DNA of 13,109 nt from Acidobacteriota bacterium (lineage in GTDB: Bacteria > Acidobacteriota > Thermoanaerobaculia > Multivoradales > SZUA-115). The stretch is taken from assembly GCA_003231035.1 (NCBI GenBank), contig QIHU01000524.1:1-13109 (forward strand), given 5' to 3'. Under the pieces are notes generated by a model. It saw only the letters and a program-made list of their open reading frames with translations, did not search any database and had not been told where the DNA came from. The position numbers were made by a program, and so were the translations under genes. Positions 5,835 through 13,109 of this stretch are shown here, one piece after another. The first letter of the stretch is position 1. Each line of letters begins with the position of its first letter.

Positions 5835-7226
5835 CTATCGTCCTAGCTGACGCGCCAGCCGTGAGGAGTGGTTGAGAAGCTCTTCGACCACGGCCGTGGA
5901 ATCGCTGAGCGTCGGTGCCGCGCGCGCCAACCGCAAGGAACCCGCCAACTCGTCCAGGCGGCCCACGATGGCGGCGCCCACCCGCAAACGGGAGAGTTCC
6001 CGGCTCCAGCTGGTGGGCGGGTGAATTCCGATCCCCCAGCGGCGGTCCAGATAGTCGGCCCAGGCGTCTTCGACGGCCTCGATCCGGCCGCGCGGGGTGC
6101 TCGGCCGTTGGGCGGCTTTGAGTGCGGCGAGGAGTTGCCGGTCGCCTCTGCGCCACATGCCACCTACCGCGAGGAGGCCGGCGGCGAGAAGAACACCGAG
6201 CCAGATCCACCCTCGGTGGCGCGAAGGGTCGCCCTCACCGGCCCGCGGACCCTCGCCCGGACCTACTAGAGAACCGCGCGAGCGAGCCAGAGCTTGCAAC
6301 GCCAGCGGCTCTCCGGTCGCCCTCGCGTACTCTTCGGTCGCTGGGTCGAAGTAGACCAGTTCAGCGGCGGGCAGGCGCCAGGAACCGGGAGTGCGTGCGA
6401 CCAAGACGAACCTCCAGCTGCGTTCGGTCCACAGGAGGCCCTGACGAAACTCCTCGAAGATCCGGTCCTCGGGTGGGTGGAGGTCAACGGCGGCCGGCTT
6501 CGCAATCTCAGGCTGGGGCAGCGGGAAGAGGTTGGCGGTGGAGCGCAGGGTCACCGTCAGGACGGCGGCCTCTCCGACTTGTACCCGCTGGGGTTCGAGC
6601 GAGCTGATCAGGGTTAGAGCACCGACCGCGCCGCTAAAGTCCGGCGGCGGCGGGGGGAGAGGCTTGGCGCGCCAGCGGACGGCCCCACTGGCCTCGCGTA
6701 GGCTGCGCGGGCGCTCCATCAGTCTGCCGAAGAGGCCGCGCTCGGGGACGGCGACCACCAGATCGAGAACGATGGGGGCGAAGTGGTGCTCGGCCGGGCC
6801 GAGGGCAAAAATGGCGCGGCGCAGAACCGAAGCCCGCCAGTAGCGCTGACCGGAGCGGGTGACCGGCTGGGTGCGCAATCCACCGCTTGGGGCGGCGATC
6901 TCGCGCACCCAACTGCCCGAGAACTGAGGCAGCGAGACCGGCCTGACCTGGCTCACGCGGTGGCGAGTGTGGAGCCAGACGGTGTAGATCGCCTGCTGGC
7001 CGACAAAAGGGGTCCGAGGGCGCAGCTCGGCCTCGACAAAGACCCGTGCTTCGCTCCCCGGTGGCCGGGAGCGGCCGAGGAGCTGGTCTGTGGATTGAAC
7101 CGGAGGCGAATCGCTGGTCGGGTGGTCTTGCAGGGCTTGCGGGGTGGCACCGAGAGGGCTGGCGATGGCGCCGAAAAGGATGCAGCTGGCGACCATCGCG
7201 AGGGCGGCAATTCGCTGTTGCCCCAT
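5835..7226 (-). CDS. batD: BatD family membrane protein (oxygen-tolerance/Bat operon)
   Basis: This 463-residue protein is the last gene of the MoxR/Bat operon and matches BatD in layout. An N-terminal signal segment (about 1-27) is followed by a long extracytoplasmic region with two beta-rich repeats, each with a VGxxAxxTV-type strand (around 76-84 and 217-226) and a later GxW-RLPAAEL-like strand. A single membrane helix lies at about 340-356, then a cytoplasmic helical tail containing DAWADYLDRRWGI, like the DUF4381/BatD C-terminus. The function of BatD is not established; it is thought to assemble with the VWA proteins BatA and BatB. Start: GTG 7229 and ATG 7226 are adjacent. The ATG is preferred because AGGA lies six bases upstream and it overlaps the batB-batC stop as TGATG. 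Sequence conservation of BatD is low, so the call rests on layout and context. Confidence 0.82.
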   Translation of the reverse strand: MGQQRIAALAMVASCILFGAIASPLGATPQALQDHPTSDSPPVQSTDQLLGRSRPPGSEARVFVEAELRPRTPFVGQQAIYTVWLHTRHRVSQVRPVSLPQFSGSWVREIAAPSGGLRTQPVTRSGQRYWRASVLRRAIFALGPAEHHFAPIVLDLVVAVPERGLFGRLMERPRSLREASGAVRWRAKPLPPPPPDFSGAVGALTLISSLEPQRVQVGEAAVLTVTLRSTANLFPLPQPEIAKPAAVDLHPPEDRIFEEFRQGLLWTERSWRFVLVARTPGSWRLPAAELVYFDPATEEYARATGEPLALQALARSRGSLVGPGEGPRAGEGDPSRHRGWIWLGVLLAAGLLAVGGMWRRGDRQLLAALKAAQRPSTPRGRIEAVEDAWADYLDRRWGIGIHPPTSWSRELSRLRVGAAIVGRLDELAGSLRLARAAPTLSDSTAVVEELLNHSSRLARQLGR

Positions 7227-9124
7227 CACCAGTCCTTTCCTCGTGGCAGAGAGGTCCCGCGCTCCAACCGCTGCCGTTCGGCCTGTTGGCGACGCCGAGT
7301 CCGTTCGAGGGCCTCCACCGCATCTAGAAGGGCTTCGGCCTGCGCGGTACTCAGCGTTTCCTGGGGTTCGAAGGGTGAGGGGGTCGGCGGTTGTCGAGGG
7401 GGCGGCTCGGGGGCTTGGGGCGCGGGAGCGTTCCCGGCCTGATTGGGATCGCGTTCCTGGCCGCGGTCGTCCTCCATCCCTAGAGGGTCTTGCGACGTCG
7501 GCTCCGCGGAGGGTTGACTGGGCTCCGGGTGCACCGCTGGCCGCTCATCGCTTGGGGCCGCGGCTAGGGCGCGCAGGGCGAGTTCCAGATTGTGCTTGGC
7601 GCCGTAGTGGTCCGCTTGGCGGCGCAGAGCTTGGCGATAACCGTGCGCCGCCGCCGCCGGGTCGCCGACGGCGAGTTGGCCGTTGGCGAGGTTGAACCAA
7701 GCCTGGGCGGCGAGGAGCCGGCTGGCGTTCGGAGGATCGCCCGATCTCTCAGTCAGAGCGTTGGCGTTGGCCGCGGCGTCGGCGATGGCGGCGGCCTTGG
7801 TCAGCAACTCGATGGCCGTCGCGGGGTCCCGCGCCATGCGGGTAGAGCCGGCGTTGAACAGGGTGGTGGCGTCGTCGGGAGCCAGTCGCTGGGCGCTCGC
7901 GAAGAGCCTTGCCGCCTCTTCGAAGTGGCCTTGCCGGTAGGACTCCATCCCGCGTTGGGTGAGCTCATACGGGGTGTGGATCCAGCGCTCGATCCACGGT
8001 GCGGGCGCGGCGGCGGCGCTGAGCAGAGCGGCGACCAGCACCGGAGCCAGTGGCGAGGGGATGGGTGCCCTCCGTGGGGGTCCTGGCGGTCCTGGCGGTC
8101 CTGGCTCGGCTGGGGACCGGCGACGCCAGAGGAGGAGCAGAAGAGCGGCGGCGGCCACGGCGAGCGGCCACTGGTAGCGCTCGGGTTGGGCCTCGATGGT
8201 CATCGTGGCGTAGCCGCGGCGCTCCATCTGGTCGACACGGTCGAGGATCGCGGTCGGGTCGCCCCCGCCATTCTCGGCCGTCAGGTAGAGACCCCCGGTA
8301 CCGACGGCCAAGGTGCGCAGGGTGGTGTCATTGCGCCGGGTGATCACCAGCCGCCCTTCGCCGTCGCGCTTGTAGTCGGCGCCTGCCGATGGATTGCGTC
8401 GGTCGGGCGGCAGGGGAATGGGCGCGCCCTTGGCGGAGCCGACACCGATGGCGTGGACCACGACCCCCGCCGCTTGCAGCCGTCGCAACGCCGCCGGTAG
8501 GCCGCCCACATGGTCTTCGCCGTCTGAAATCACCATCGCCACCCGGTGGGCCTCGGCCGTTTCGGAGAACAACTCGACGGCGCCGATCAAGGCGTTGGCG
8601 AGCGACGTTCCCGGGGTGGTCGAGCTGCCCGGATCGAGACTGGTGACGACCAAGTCGAGGGCGGCGGCGTCGGTGGTCAGAGGGATGAGAACTTCGCCCG
8701 CTCCCTCAGCTCGAAGCAGGGCGTAGCGGTGGCCTGGTAGCCGATCCACCATGGTGCGCAGCAGCGCTTGCGCCACCGCCAGCCGGGTCGGTCTTGCGTC
8801 GAGCGCCGCCATCGAAAGCGAAGTGTCGAGGACGAAGATCACGTCGACCCCGCGGCGCTCCACAACCTGGCTCGCCGCGCCCCACCGGGGCCGGGCCAGG
8901 GCGATGGGTAGGGCCAAGAAGACGAGCACCAGCAAGGCGACCGACCGCGCGGCGGCGCCGGTTGAACCCTCCCCCCGCCGCGACAAACCGAGCTGGCGCC
9001 AGCTCGCCGGGGTGGCCCACTGGCGCAACGCCGCGCGGTGACGTCGCCACAGCCACAGCGCCGCCAGGCCGGCGAAGGGCGCCAAGAGGACCCAGGGGAG
9101 CAGCTGAGGGTTGAGGAAGCTCAT
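7226..9124 (-). CDS. batB: BatB-BatC fusion: membrane VWA domain plus TPR domain
   Basis: This 632-residue protein joins a BatB-type VWA half to a BatC-type TPR half, usually separate genes. Seen: two N-terminal membrane helices (about 7-25 and 61-77) and LARPRWG; a VWA domain with complete MIDAS, DTSLS (Asp100, Ser102, Ser104), Thr173 in PGTSL and Asp201 in ISDGED; a helix at about 318-333; a PGPPGPPGPP linker; a further hydrophobic segment at about 357-373; TPR-like helices (about 388-413 and 472-504); a Pro-rich stretch (about 522-588); and a charged C-terminal helix (about 593-623) as in BatC ends. The role is metal-dependent protein binding at the membrane, presumably with BatA and MoxR. 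Start: the frame opens at GTG 9205 inside batA; ATG 9124, 11 nt after the batA stop, gives the standard MSFLNPQLL-type start. The fusion looks genuine, with no stop or frame change in between. Confidence 0.9.
   Translation of the reverse strand: MSFLNPQLLPWVLLAPFAGLAALWLWRRHRAALRQWATPASWRQLGLSRRGEGSTGAAARSVALLVLVFLALPIALARPRWGAASQVVERRGVDVIFVLDTSLSMAALDARPTRLAVAQALLRTMVDRLPGHRYALLRAEGAGEVLIPLTTDAAALDLVVTSLDPGSSTTPGTSLANALIGAVELFSETAEAHRVAMVISDGEDHVGGLPAALRRLQAAGVVVHAIGVGSAKGAPIPLPPDRRNPSAGADYKRDGEGRLVITRRNDTTLRTLAVGTGGLYLTAENGGGDPTAILDRVDQMERRGYATMTIEAQPERYQWPLAVAAAALLLLLWRRRSPAEPGPPGPPGPPRRAPIPSPLAPVLVAALLSAAAAPAPWIERWIHTPYELTQRGMESYRQGHFEEAARLFASAQRLAPDDATTLFNAGSTRMARDPATAIELLTKAAAIADAAANANALTERSGDPPNASRLLAAQAWFNLANGQLAVGDPAAAAHGYRQALRRQADHYGAKHNLELALRALAAAPSDERPAVHPEPSQPSAEPTSQDPLGMEDDRGQERDPNQAGNAPAPQAPEPPPRQPPTPSPFEPQETLSTAQAEALLDAVEALERTRRRQQAERQRLERGTSLPRGKDW
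7233..7242 (-). promoter_or_regulatory. Shine-Dalgarno site of batD inside the end of the batB-batC gene
   Basis: The minus strand reads GAGGAAAGGA, with its last AGGA six bases before the ATG at 7226. It lies within the last codons of the upstream gene and decides between the paired GTG and ATG starts in favour of ATG. Confidence 0.6.
8079..8105. repeat. Three perfect 9-bp direct repeats encoding the GPP linker
   Basis: The plus strand carries GGTCCTGGC three times in a row. On the coding (minus) strand it gives a collagen-like PGPPGPPGPP run between the last BatB-type helix and the hydrophobic segment that opens the BatC-like half, so the repeat falls at the domain junction. Such repeats can change copy number by slippage in units of three codons, which would lengthen or shorten the linker without a frameshift. 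Confidence 0.9.
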
Positions 9125-9135
9125 GGTTTTGAGAG

Positions 9136-10107
9136 TTACGACTGGGCGGTGATTCCGGTGGCCGTCGTCGCCAGGGGAGTGAGTAAGAGCAGCAGGGCGA
9201 GCCACAACAGAGGAGGGAAAATCTCCCGATATCGGATCAGTTGTCGTACCGGGATCGGCGTGGTTTCAAGCTCATCGATCTGGGCGAAGACTCGGCGTAG
9301 CGCCGCGGCGTTGGTCGCCCTGAAAAACTGCCCCCCGGTCTGCTGGGCGATGCGCTCGAGGAGTGCTTCGTCGATCTGAGCCTCGATCGTCAGGGTCCTC
9401 CCCTGGCCCAGTTGAACCGGCATCGGTACGCTTCCATGGGTGCCGACCCCCACCGTGTAGACGCGGATCCCCAGCCCACGGCATAGGGCGGTGGCGGTGG
9501 CGGGGTCGATCTCACCGCTGTTGTTGACCCCGTCGGTCACCAGCACGATGACGCGGCTGGTGCCTCGACCCTGGCGCAGGCGCGCGGCGGCGGTGGCCAG
9601 GGCGACCCCGATCGCCGTACCGTCGGGCTCGGGGTGCAGGGTCACCGCTTGCAGCAGCCGGTCGATCATGCGGTGATCGGTGGTCAGCGGGGATAGCGTC
9701 GTGGCGCCGCCTGAGAAGATACTGACCCCGATACGGTCCCGGGGTCGACCGCGCACGAAGTCGCGCGCCACTTGCTTGGCGATGGCGAGCCGGTTGCTGG
9801 GATGAAAATCCTCGGCCGCCATGCTGATCGAGACATCTAGGGCGATCTGAATATCGATACCCTCGCTGGAACTCTCTTCCCACACCTGCCCGAACTGGGG
9901 CCGGGCCAGAGCGACGAGGACCAAGCTCAGAGCTGCCAGGCGGAGATAGAAAGGCAGGTGCAGCCGCCAAGAACCGGCTCGCTCGGCCGACAGCCGGCTG
10001 AAAGTGAGCGCCGGGTGTGGCAACCGATGGTGGTGCCAGGCGAGCAGCGGCAGCAGAGCCAGCGCCAAGAACCACCAGGGGGAGGCCCAATGGGGCATCC
10101 AGGCCAT
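9136..10107 (-). CDS. batA: BatA: membrane-anchored VWA protein
   Basis: This 323-residue protein has the standard BatA layout: two N-terminal helices (about 11-25 and 55-70), LARPQFG just after the second, a VWA domain, and a C-terminal helix (about 298-316). The metal-ion-dependent adhesion site is complete: DVSIS (Asp91, Ser93, Ser95), Thr164 in DGTAIG and Asp192 in LVTDG. The GIDIQIALDVSISM strand is highly characteristic of BatA. VWA domains of this type bind partner proteins through the metal, and MoxR ATPases are the expected partner. Start: ATG 10107 overlaps the upstream stop as TGATG; a second ATG three codons later (10098) is also possible. It is followed after 11 nt by the batB-batC fusion. 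Family assignment is very secure; the cellular substrate is unknown. Confidence 0.95.
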   Translation of the reverse strand: MAWMPHWASPWWFLALALLPLLAWHHHRLPHPALTFSRLSAERAGSWRLHLPFYLRLAALSLVLVALARPQFGQVWEESSSEGIDIQIALDVSISMAAEDFHPSNRLAIAKQVARDFVRGRPRDRIGVSIFSGGATTLSPLTTDHRMIDRLLQAVTLHPEPDGTAIGVALATAAARLRQGRGTSRVIVLVTDGVNNSGEIDPATATALCRGLGIRVYTVGVGTHGSVPMPVQLGQGRTLTIEAQIDEALLERIAQQTGGQFFRATNAAALRRVFAQIDELETTPIPVRQLIRYREIFPPLLWLALLLLLTPLATTATGITAQS

Positions 10108-11093
10108 CAGGGGTCGTGCTCCAGATCACCGGTCCCCGGCGACCAGCCGATGTGCAGCAGTTGCCCTTCAATCCTCTCCGCTAGCCGCTGTCCTTTCATC
10201 AGTAGAGCGTTGGCGGGACTCGGCTGGTGAGCGCTGTTGGCGGCGGCGAAGCGGACGGAGTCGCAGCGGCGCAGCAGGGCGACGACCTCACCGGCGCTGA
10301 CCGGCGAGATTGGGCATCCGTGCAACCAACTCTCGATCTCGGTGCAGGTGCTTTCGAGCGCCGGCCGTGCCAGCCGCCGGTGGAGGTAGCGCCGCCAGGC
10401 GAGACTGAGGGCGGTGTGAAGTTGAGGAACTCCATCGCTGGCGCCGCGAAGGTTGTCTAGTGCTCGCCTCAACTCCTCGATGGCCGTCGGTCGTGCCTTG
10501 TTGCGTCGTCGCCGTGCCTGCCACGCGAGGAGACCGAGCAAGACCAGCACGGCGCTAGCGAGGATCGCCAGGGTCGGCAAGAAGGTCGCGGGCAAGGGCA
10601 GCTCTCGCGGAGGAGCCGAGGGCCAGGGCGGAGGGGTGGCGCCTTGCGCGGGGAGGACCGAGTGGACGACGAAGGCGAGCGGCTTGGAACTCACCGCTCT
10701 GAGTTCACCGCTCTCGGTTCGTACCCTGACGCTGATAGCTGGCAGCACCACCTCTCCCGGAGCGGAGGCCATCAACTCGACCTGCTGGCTGAACCGCGTT
10801 CGCGAGCCCGCTCTCGCGGTCCGCATCTCGGAGATGGACACCACCTCGGTCTCACCCCAGTGGCTGCCCCACTCTGGAAAGTGGGCTTCGTGGAGAGGCA
10901 GGCTGGAGTTGGCCCCCACACTCAGCACCAACTCCACCCTAACCCGGTCGCCGACCGTGGTTGGAGTGGATTCCTGGTGCAGGCTGAGTTCCAGGTGAAG
11001 CTTGAGGGGCGGCGCTTCCGCGGCCGCCGCTGGGAGCGGAATCGATAACAGAAACCACCCACTCGACAGCACCAGCGCGGTCCACCATCTCAT
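10107..11093 (-). CDS. BatD/DUF4381-like single-pass membrane protein
   Basis: This 328-residue protein sits between the DUF58 and batA genes, where MoxR operons commonly carry a DUF4381 or small BatD-like gene. Seen: signal peptide (about 1-25, ending AAAAEA), a beta-rich extracytoplasmic domain with a VGDRVRVEL strand and a later GEVVLPAISVRV strand as in BatD repeats, a Pro-rich spacer, one membrane helix (about 171-191) followed by QARRRRNK, and a cytoplasmic helical tail with WRRYLHRRL and LLRRCDSVRFA, typical of DUF4381/BatD tails. It has one extracytoplasmic domain where the downstream BatD has two, so it looks like a shortened paralogue. Start: ATG 11093 lies 10 nt after the DUF58 stop and begins the signal peptide; a longer open frame from 11132 would overlap that gene. 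Function unknown beyond Bat membership. Confidence 0.8.
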   Translation of the reverse strand: MRWWTALVLSSGWFLLSIPLPAAAAEAPPLKLHLELSLHQESTPTTVGDRVRVELVLSVGANSSLPLHEAHFPEWGSHWGETEVVSISEMRTARAGSRTRFSQQVELMASAPGEVVLPAISVRVRTESGELRAVSSKPLAFVVHSVLPAQGATPPPWPSAPPRELPLPATFLPTLAILASAVLVLLGLLAWQARRRRNKARPTAIEELRRALDNLRGASDGVPQLHTALSLAWRRYLHRRLARPALESTCTEIESWLHGCPISPVSAGEVVALLRRCDSVRFAAANSAHQPSPANALLMKGQRLAERIEGQLLHIGWSPGTGDLEHDP

Positions 11094-11103
11094 CGCGCCA
11101 CAC

Positions 11104-12033
11104 TCATCCGCGGTGCTGCCTGCGGCGCGCAAAGAAGCGGCTCAGCTCCGCGAGGAAGGGCCGGTCGGTGGCGAGGATCAAGTGGCCAACGCGCAGCTGG
11201 CGGGTGAGGCGGGCGAGTTCCTGACGTTGGCGCTCCCGTCGGGCGACGTAGCGGGTCGCTAGGCTCCCGCGTCTCGCTAGCGGCCAGGGGAGCAGGCCAT
11301 GGCCGACCACCGCCCGGCGACCGGTTTCGGCGTCGCGGACGGTGATCGCCGCGGCCCTGGGGAGGCGGTCGTCGAGCGGATCGCGGATCTCGATCACCAC
11401 CACGTCGTGGGCCGACGCGGCGGCGCGCAGGGCGCGCGGGCAGCTGGCTTCGACGAAGTCTGAGATCAAGACCAAGACGCTGCGCCGTTTCAGATTGGCC
11501 AGGGTGGCGCTCAACCCCGCTTCGAGGTCGGTGGAGCCGGCGACGGGATTTTGCAGGATCTCTTGGGCCAAACGCAGCACCTGGTTGCGCTTTCGACGGG
11601 GTGGTAGGAAGCTGATCAGGCCGTTGGCCAAGAGTGCGGCGCCGGCTCGGTCGCCATTGGCCAGGGCGGCGAAGCTGGTCAACACCGCGACCTCGGCGGC
11701 GAGGTCGCGCTTGAGGATGCCGCGGGAGCCGAAGCCCATGCTGCCGGAAATGTCGATGGCGCACAAAAGGCTGAGATCGCGCTCCTGGACGTACTGCTTG
11801 ACGAACGGGGCACCCATGCGAGCGGTGACGTTCCAGTCGAGGCTGCGCACATCGTCGCCCACCTGGTACGGGCGCACTTCGGCGAACTCGATGCCCCGCC
11901 CCTTGAAGGCTGAAGCGTAACCGCCAGCCATCCCCTCGGCCACCAACCGGTCGGTGGCGATTTGCAAGCGGCGCACCCGGCGAGCGAGCTCCGAGGTGGA
12001 TAACCACCGGGGCTGTGGCGGCGAGCTACTCAC
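11104..12033 (-). CDS. DUF58 family protein (VWA-like, MoxR partner)
   Basis: This 309-residue soluble protein is a DUF58 (PF01882-type) member. Seen: the hallmark block FKGRGIEFAEVRPYQVGDD followed by RSLDWNVTARMG (about 43-74), then a VWA-like fold with MIDAS residues DISGS (Asp94, Ser96, Ser98), Thr168 in GSTDL and Asp192 in LISDF. There is no membrane segment. DUF58 proteins are nearly always encoded next to moxR and are presumed to work with it; their biochemical role is not known. Start: the frame is open upstream to 12285 inside moxR, but that part is moxR's shadow. GTG 12033, 26 nt after the moxR stop, is the only reasonable start there (MSSSPPQPRW). No clear Shine-Dalgarno site is visible, so translation may depend on coupling to moxR. 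Confidence 0.93.
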   Translation of the reverse strand: MSSSPPQPRWLSTSELARRVRRLQIATDRLVAEGMAGGYASAFKGRGIEFAEVRPYQVGDDVRSLDWNVTARMGAPFVKQYVQERDLSLLCAIDISGSMGFGSRGILKRDLAAEVAVLTSFAALANGDRAGAALLANGLISFLPPRRKRNQVLRLAQEILQNPVAGSTDLEAGLSATLANLKRRSVLVLISDFVEASCPRALRAAASAHDVVVIEIRDPLDDRLPRAAAITVRDAETGRRAVVGHGLLPWPLARRGSLATRYVARRERQRQELARLTRQLRVGHLILATDRPFLAELSRFFARRRQHRG

Positions 12034-12059
12034 CGGGTGAACCGCATCACCACGACGAC

Positions 12060-13055
12060 TCAGGGAACGACCACGGCGCCGAGCAGTCGCTCGATCAGCT
12101 GGTCGGAGTCGATGCCCTCGGCCTCCGCCTCCCAACTGACCATCACCCGGTGGCGCAAGACGTCGGCGGCGATCTCTTTGACATCCTCGGGCAGGACGTG
12201 GTCGCGGCCGCGCAAGAGGGCGAGCGCTTTTGCCGAGCGGGCCAGGAAGAGGGTGGCGCGGGGCGAAGCGCCGCGCTCGATCCAATCTTTGAGCCGCGGT
12301 AGATCGACCGCGGCGGGCCGGCGAGTGGCTCTGACCAGGTCGAGAATGTAACCGCGCAATTTGGAATCTAGGTGGACGCGGTCGGCCGCCTCCCGCAACC
12401 CTTCGAGCCCCGCGGCGTCGGTGATCGCGCTCACCGCCAGGGGGCGTTGGACGAGCATGCGATCGAGAATCTTGGCCTCCTCCTCGCGGCTTGGGAAGTC
12501 GAGCCGCAGCTTCATCATAAAGCGGTCGACCTGCGCCTCAGCCAGTGGGTAGGTGCCCTCGTGTTCAATCGGGTTTTGGGTCGCCAGGACGGTGAAAGTG
12601 GGGGAGAGCCGGTGGCTGGCGTCGCCCAGGGTCACCTGGCGCTCCTCCATTGCTTCCAGGAGGGCGGACTGCACCTTCGCCGACGCCCGGTTGATCTCGT
12701 CGGCGAGCACCAGGTCACTGAAAATAGGCCCCTTGCGAGCCTTGAAGGCGCCGGTCGACTGGTCGTAGATCAAAGTTCCCACCAAGTCGGCGGGCAGGAG
12801 GTCGGGGGTGAACTGGATGCGACGAAAATCGACATCGAGCGCGGCGGCCAGAGTCTTGACCGCCAAGGTCTTGGCCAATCCCGGAAAACCCTCGATCAAC
12901 AAGTGTCCGCGGGCAAGCAGGGCCACCACGAGTCGCTCGACCAGATAATTCTGGCCGACGATCACCCGGTGGATCTCCGCCTCGATGCGGCCGAGAAGAG
13001 CGGGACAGTTGGCGGGATCGGGCGGCGATGGAATTTCCGGGGTGCTACTTATCAT
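12060..13055 (-). CDS. moxR: MoxR family AAA+ ATPase
   Basis: This 331-residue protein is a MoxR-type AAA+ ATPase (AAA_3), thought to act as a chaperone that matures or remodels complexes, working with VWA proteins. Seen: VIVGQNYLVERL (31-42), Walker A GFPGLAKT (56-63), Walker B LVLADE (115-120) followed by INRASAKVQSALLEAMEERQ as expected, sensor-1 ATQNP (158-162), EGTYPLAEAQVDRF (166-179) with the conserved Arg178, and a helical lid with SPRATLFLARSAKALALLRGR. The Ala in GLAKT is normal for this family. Length is typical and all motifs are intact, so it should be active. It is the first gene of the Bat operon in this window. The ATG at 13055 has only a weak GGGA upstream. Confidence is very high for the family. 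Confidence 0.97.
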   Translation of the reverse strand: MISSTPEIPSPPDPANCPALLGRIEAEIHRVIVGQNYLVERLVVALLARGHLLIEGFPGLAKTLAVKTLAAALDVDFRRIQFTPDLLPADLVGTLIYDQSTGAFKARKGPIFSDLVLADEINRASAKVQSALLEAMEERQVTLGDASHRLSPTFTVLATQNPIEHEGTYPLAEAQVDRFMMKLRLDFPSREEEAKILDRMLVQRPLAVSAITDAAGLEGLREAADRVHLDSKLRGYILDLVRATRRPAAVDLPRLKDWIERGASPRATLFLARSAKALALLRGRDHVLPEDVKEIAADVLRHRVMVSWEAEAEGIDSDQLIERLLGAVVVP

Positions 13056-13109
13056 GAGTTCCCGAACTATACCGCCGCGCCCGCGCTAGCTGGCTTCGAG
13101 CGCCGCGCG

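Noticed and set aside
5674..6210. Minus-strand 178-codon open frame running into the batD-cyclase gap
   Set aside because: Most of it is an Arg/Pro-rich shadow of batD in another frame, and no start or motif supports it.
9125..9205. Earlier GTG start for the batB-batC fusion
   Set aside because: It would overlap batA by 70 nt and adds a non-hydrophobic segment before the normal first membrane helix.
12034..12285. Longer DUF58 frame starting within moxR
   Set aside because: The added part is Arg-rich shadow of moxR in another frame; DUF58 similarity starts after GTG 12033.
12870..12890. Walker A with Ala instead of Gly before Lys in MoxR (GLAKT), seen as a possible defect
   Set aside because: GLAKT is the usual form in MoxR proteins, and Walker B, sensor 1 and Arg178 are intact.
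13066..13071. TATAGT on the minus strand as a -10 box for moxR
   Set aside because: No matching -35 is visible in this very GC-rich stretch, and it would leave only about four bases of leader before the ATG.

Overview
The window reads as ordinary chromosomal DNA of a high-GC, Gram-negative-type bacterium. Coding density is high, codons are strongly GC3-biased, and an O-antigen-ligase-like membrane protein sits beside a MoxR/Bat locus. That mix would fit Acidobacteriota or a deltaproteobacterial/myxobacterial relative, but nothing seen here fixes the phylum. I see no tRNA, rRNA, CRISPR array, insertion sequence or integrase.

Layout. (1) At 4-1539, minus strand, lies a complete ALDH7/antiquitin-type aldehyde dehydrogenase. 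A 101-bp divergent gap separates it from (2) a two-gene plus-strand unit at 1641-4507: a polytopic O-antigen ligase/Wzy-like protein with a helical-repeat C-terminus, then a stand-alone 5'-3' exonuclease (FEN/Pol I exo type) joined by a 4-nt ATGA overlap. (3) Convergent to it, with only 11 bp between stop codons, is a minus-strand GAF-GGDEF diguanylate cyclase (4519-5634). (4) A 200-bp gap containing a long inverted repeat separates the cyclase from the main block. (5) That block is a tightly packed six-gene minus-strand operon (13055 down to 5835): moxR AAA+ ATPase, DUF58 VWA-like protein, a small BatD/DUF4381-like membrane protein, batA, a batB-batC fusion, and batD.

How the parts fit. The six genes form a classical MoxR/Bat ('Bacteroides aerotolerance') module. 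In such modules a cytoplasmic MoxR ATPase is thought to act as a chaperone for partners carrying MIDAS-containing VWA domains. Here those are one soluble DUF58 protein and two membrane-anchored VWA proteins, accompanied by two membrane proteins with large extracytoplasmic N-terminal regions. The precise biochemical job of Bat systems is not settled. The cyclase lies downstream in the same direction and could be partly read through from the operon, but the 200-bp gap argues for its own control. The aldehyde dehydrogenase and the polymer-ligase/exonuclease pair have no obvious functional link with the Bat block.

Nothing here is a clearly new system. The points most worth a second look are the batB-batC fusion, the doubled BatD-like genes, the translational overlap of the ligase-like and exonuclease genes, and the structured 200-bp gap before the cyclase.
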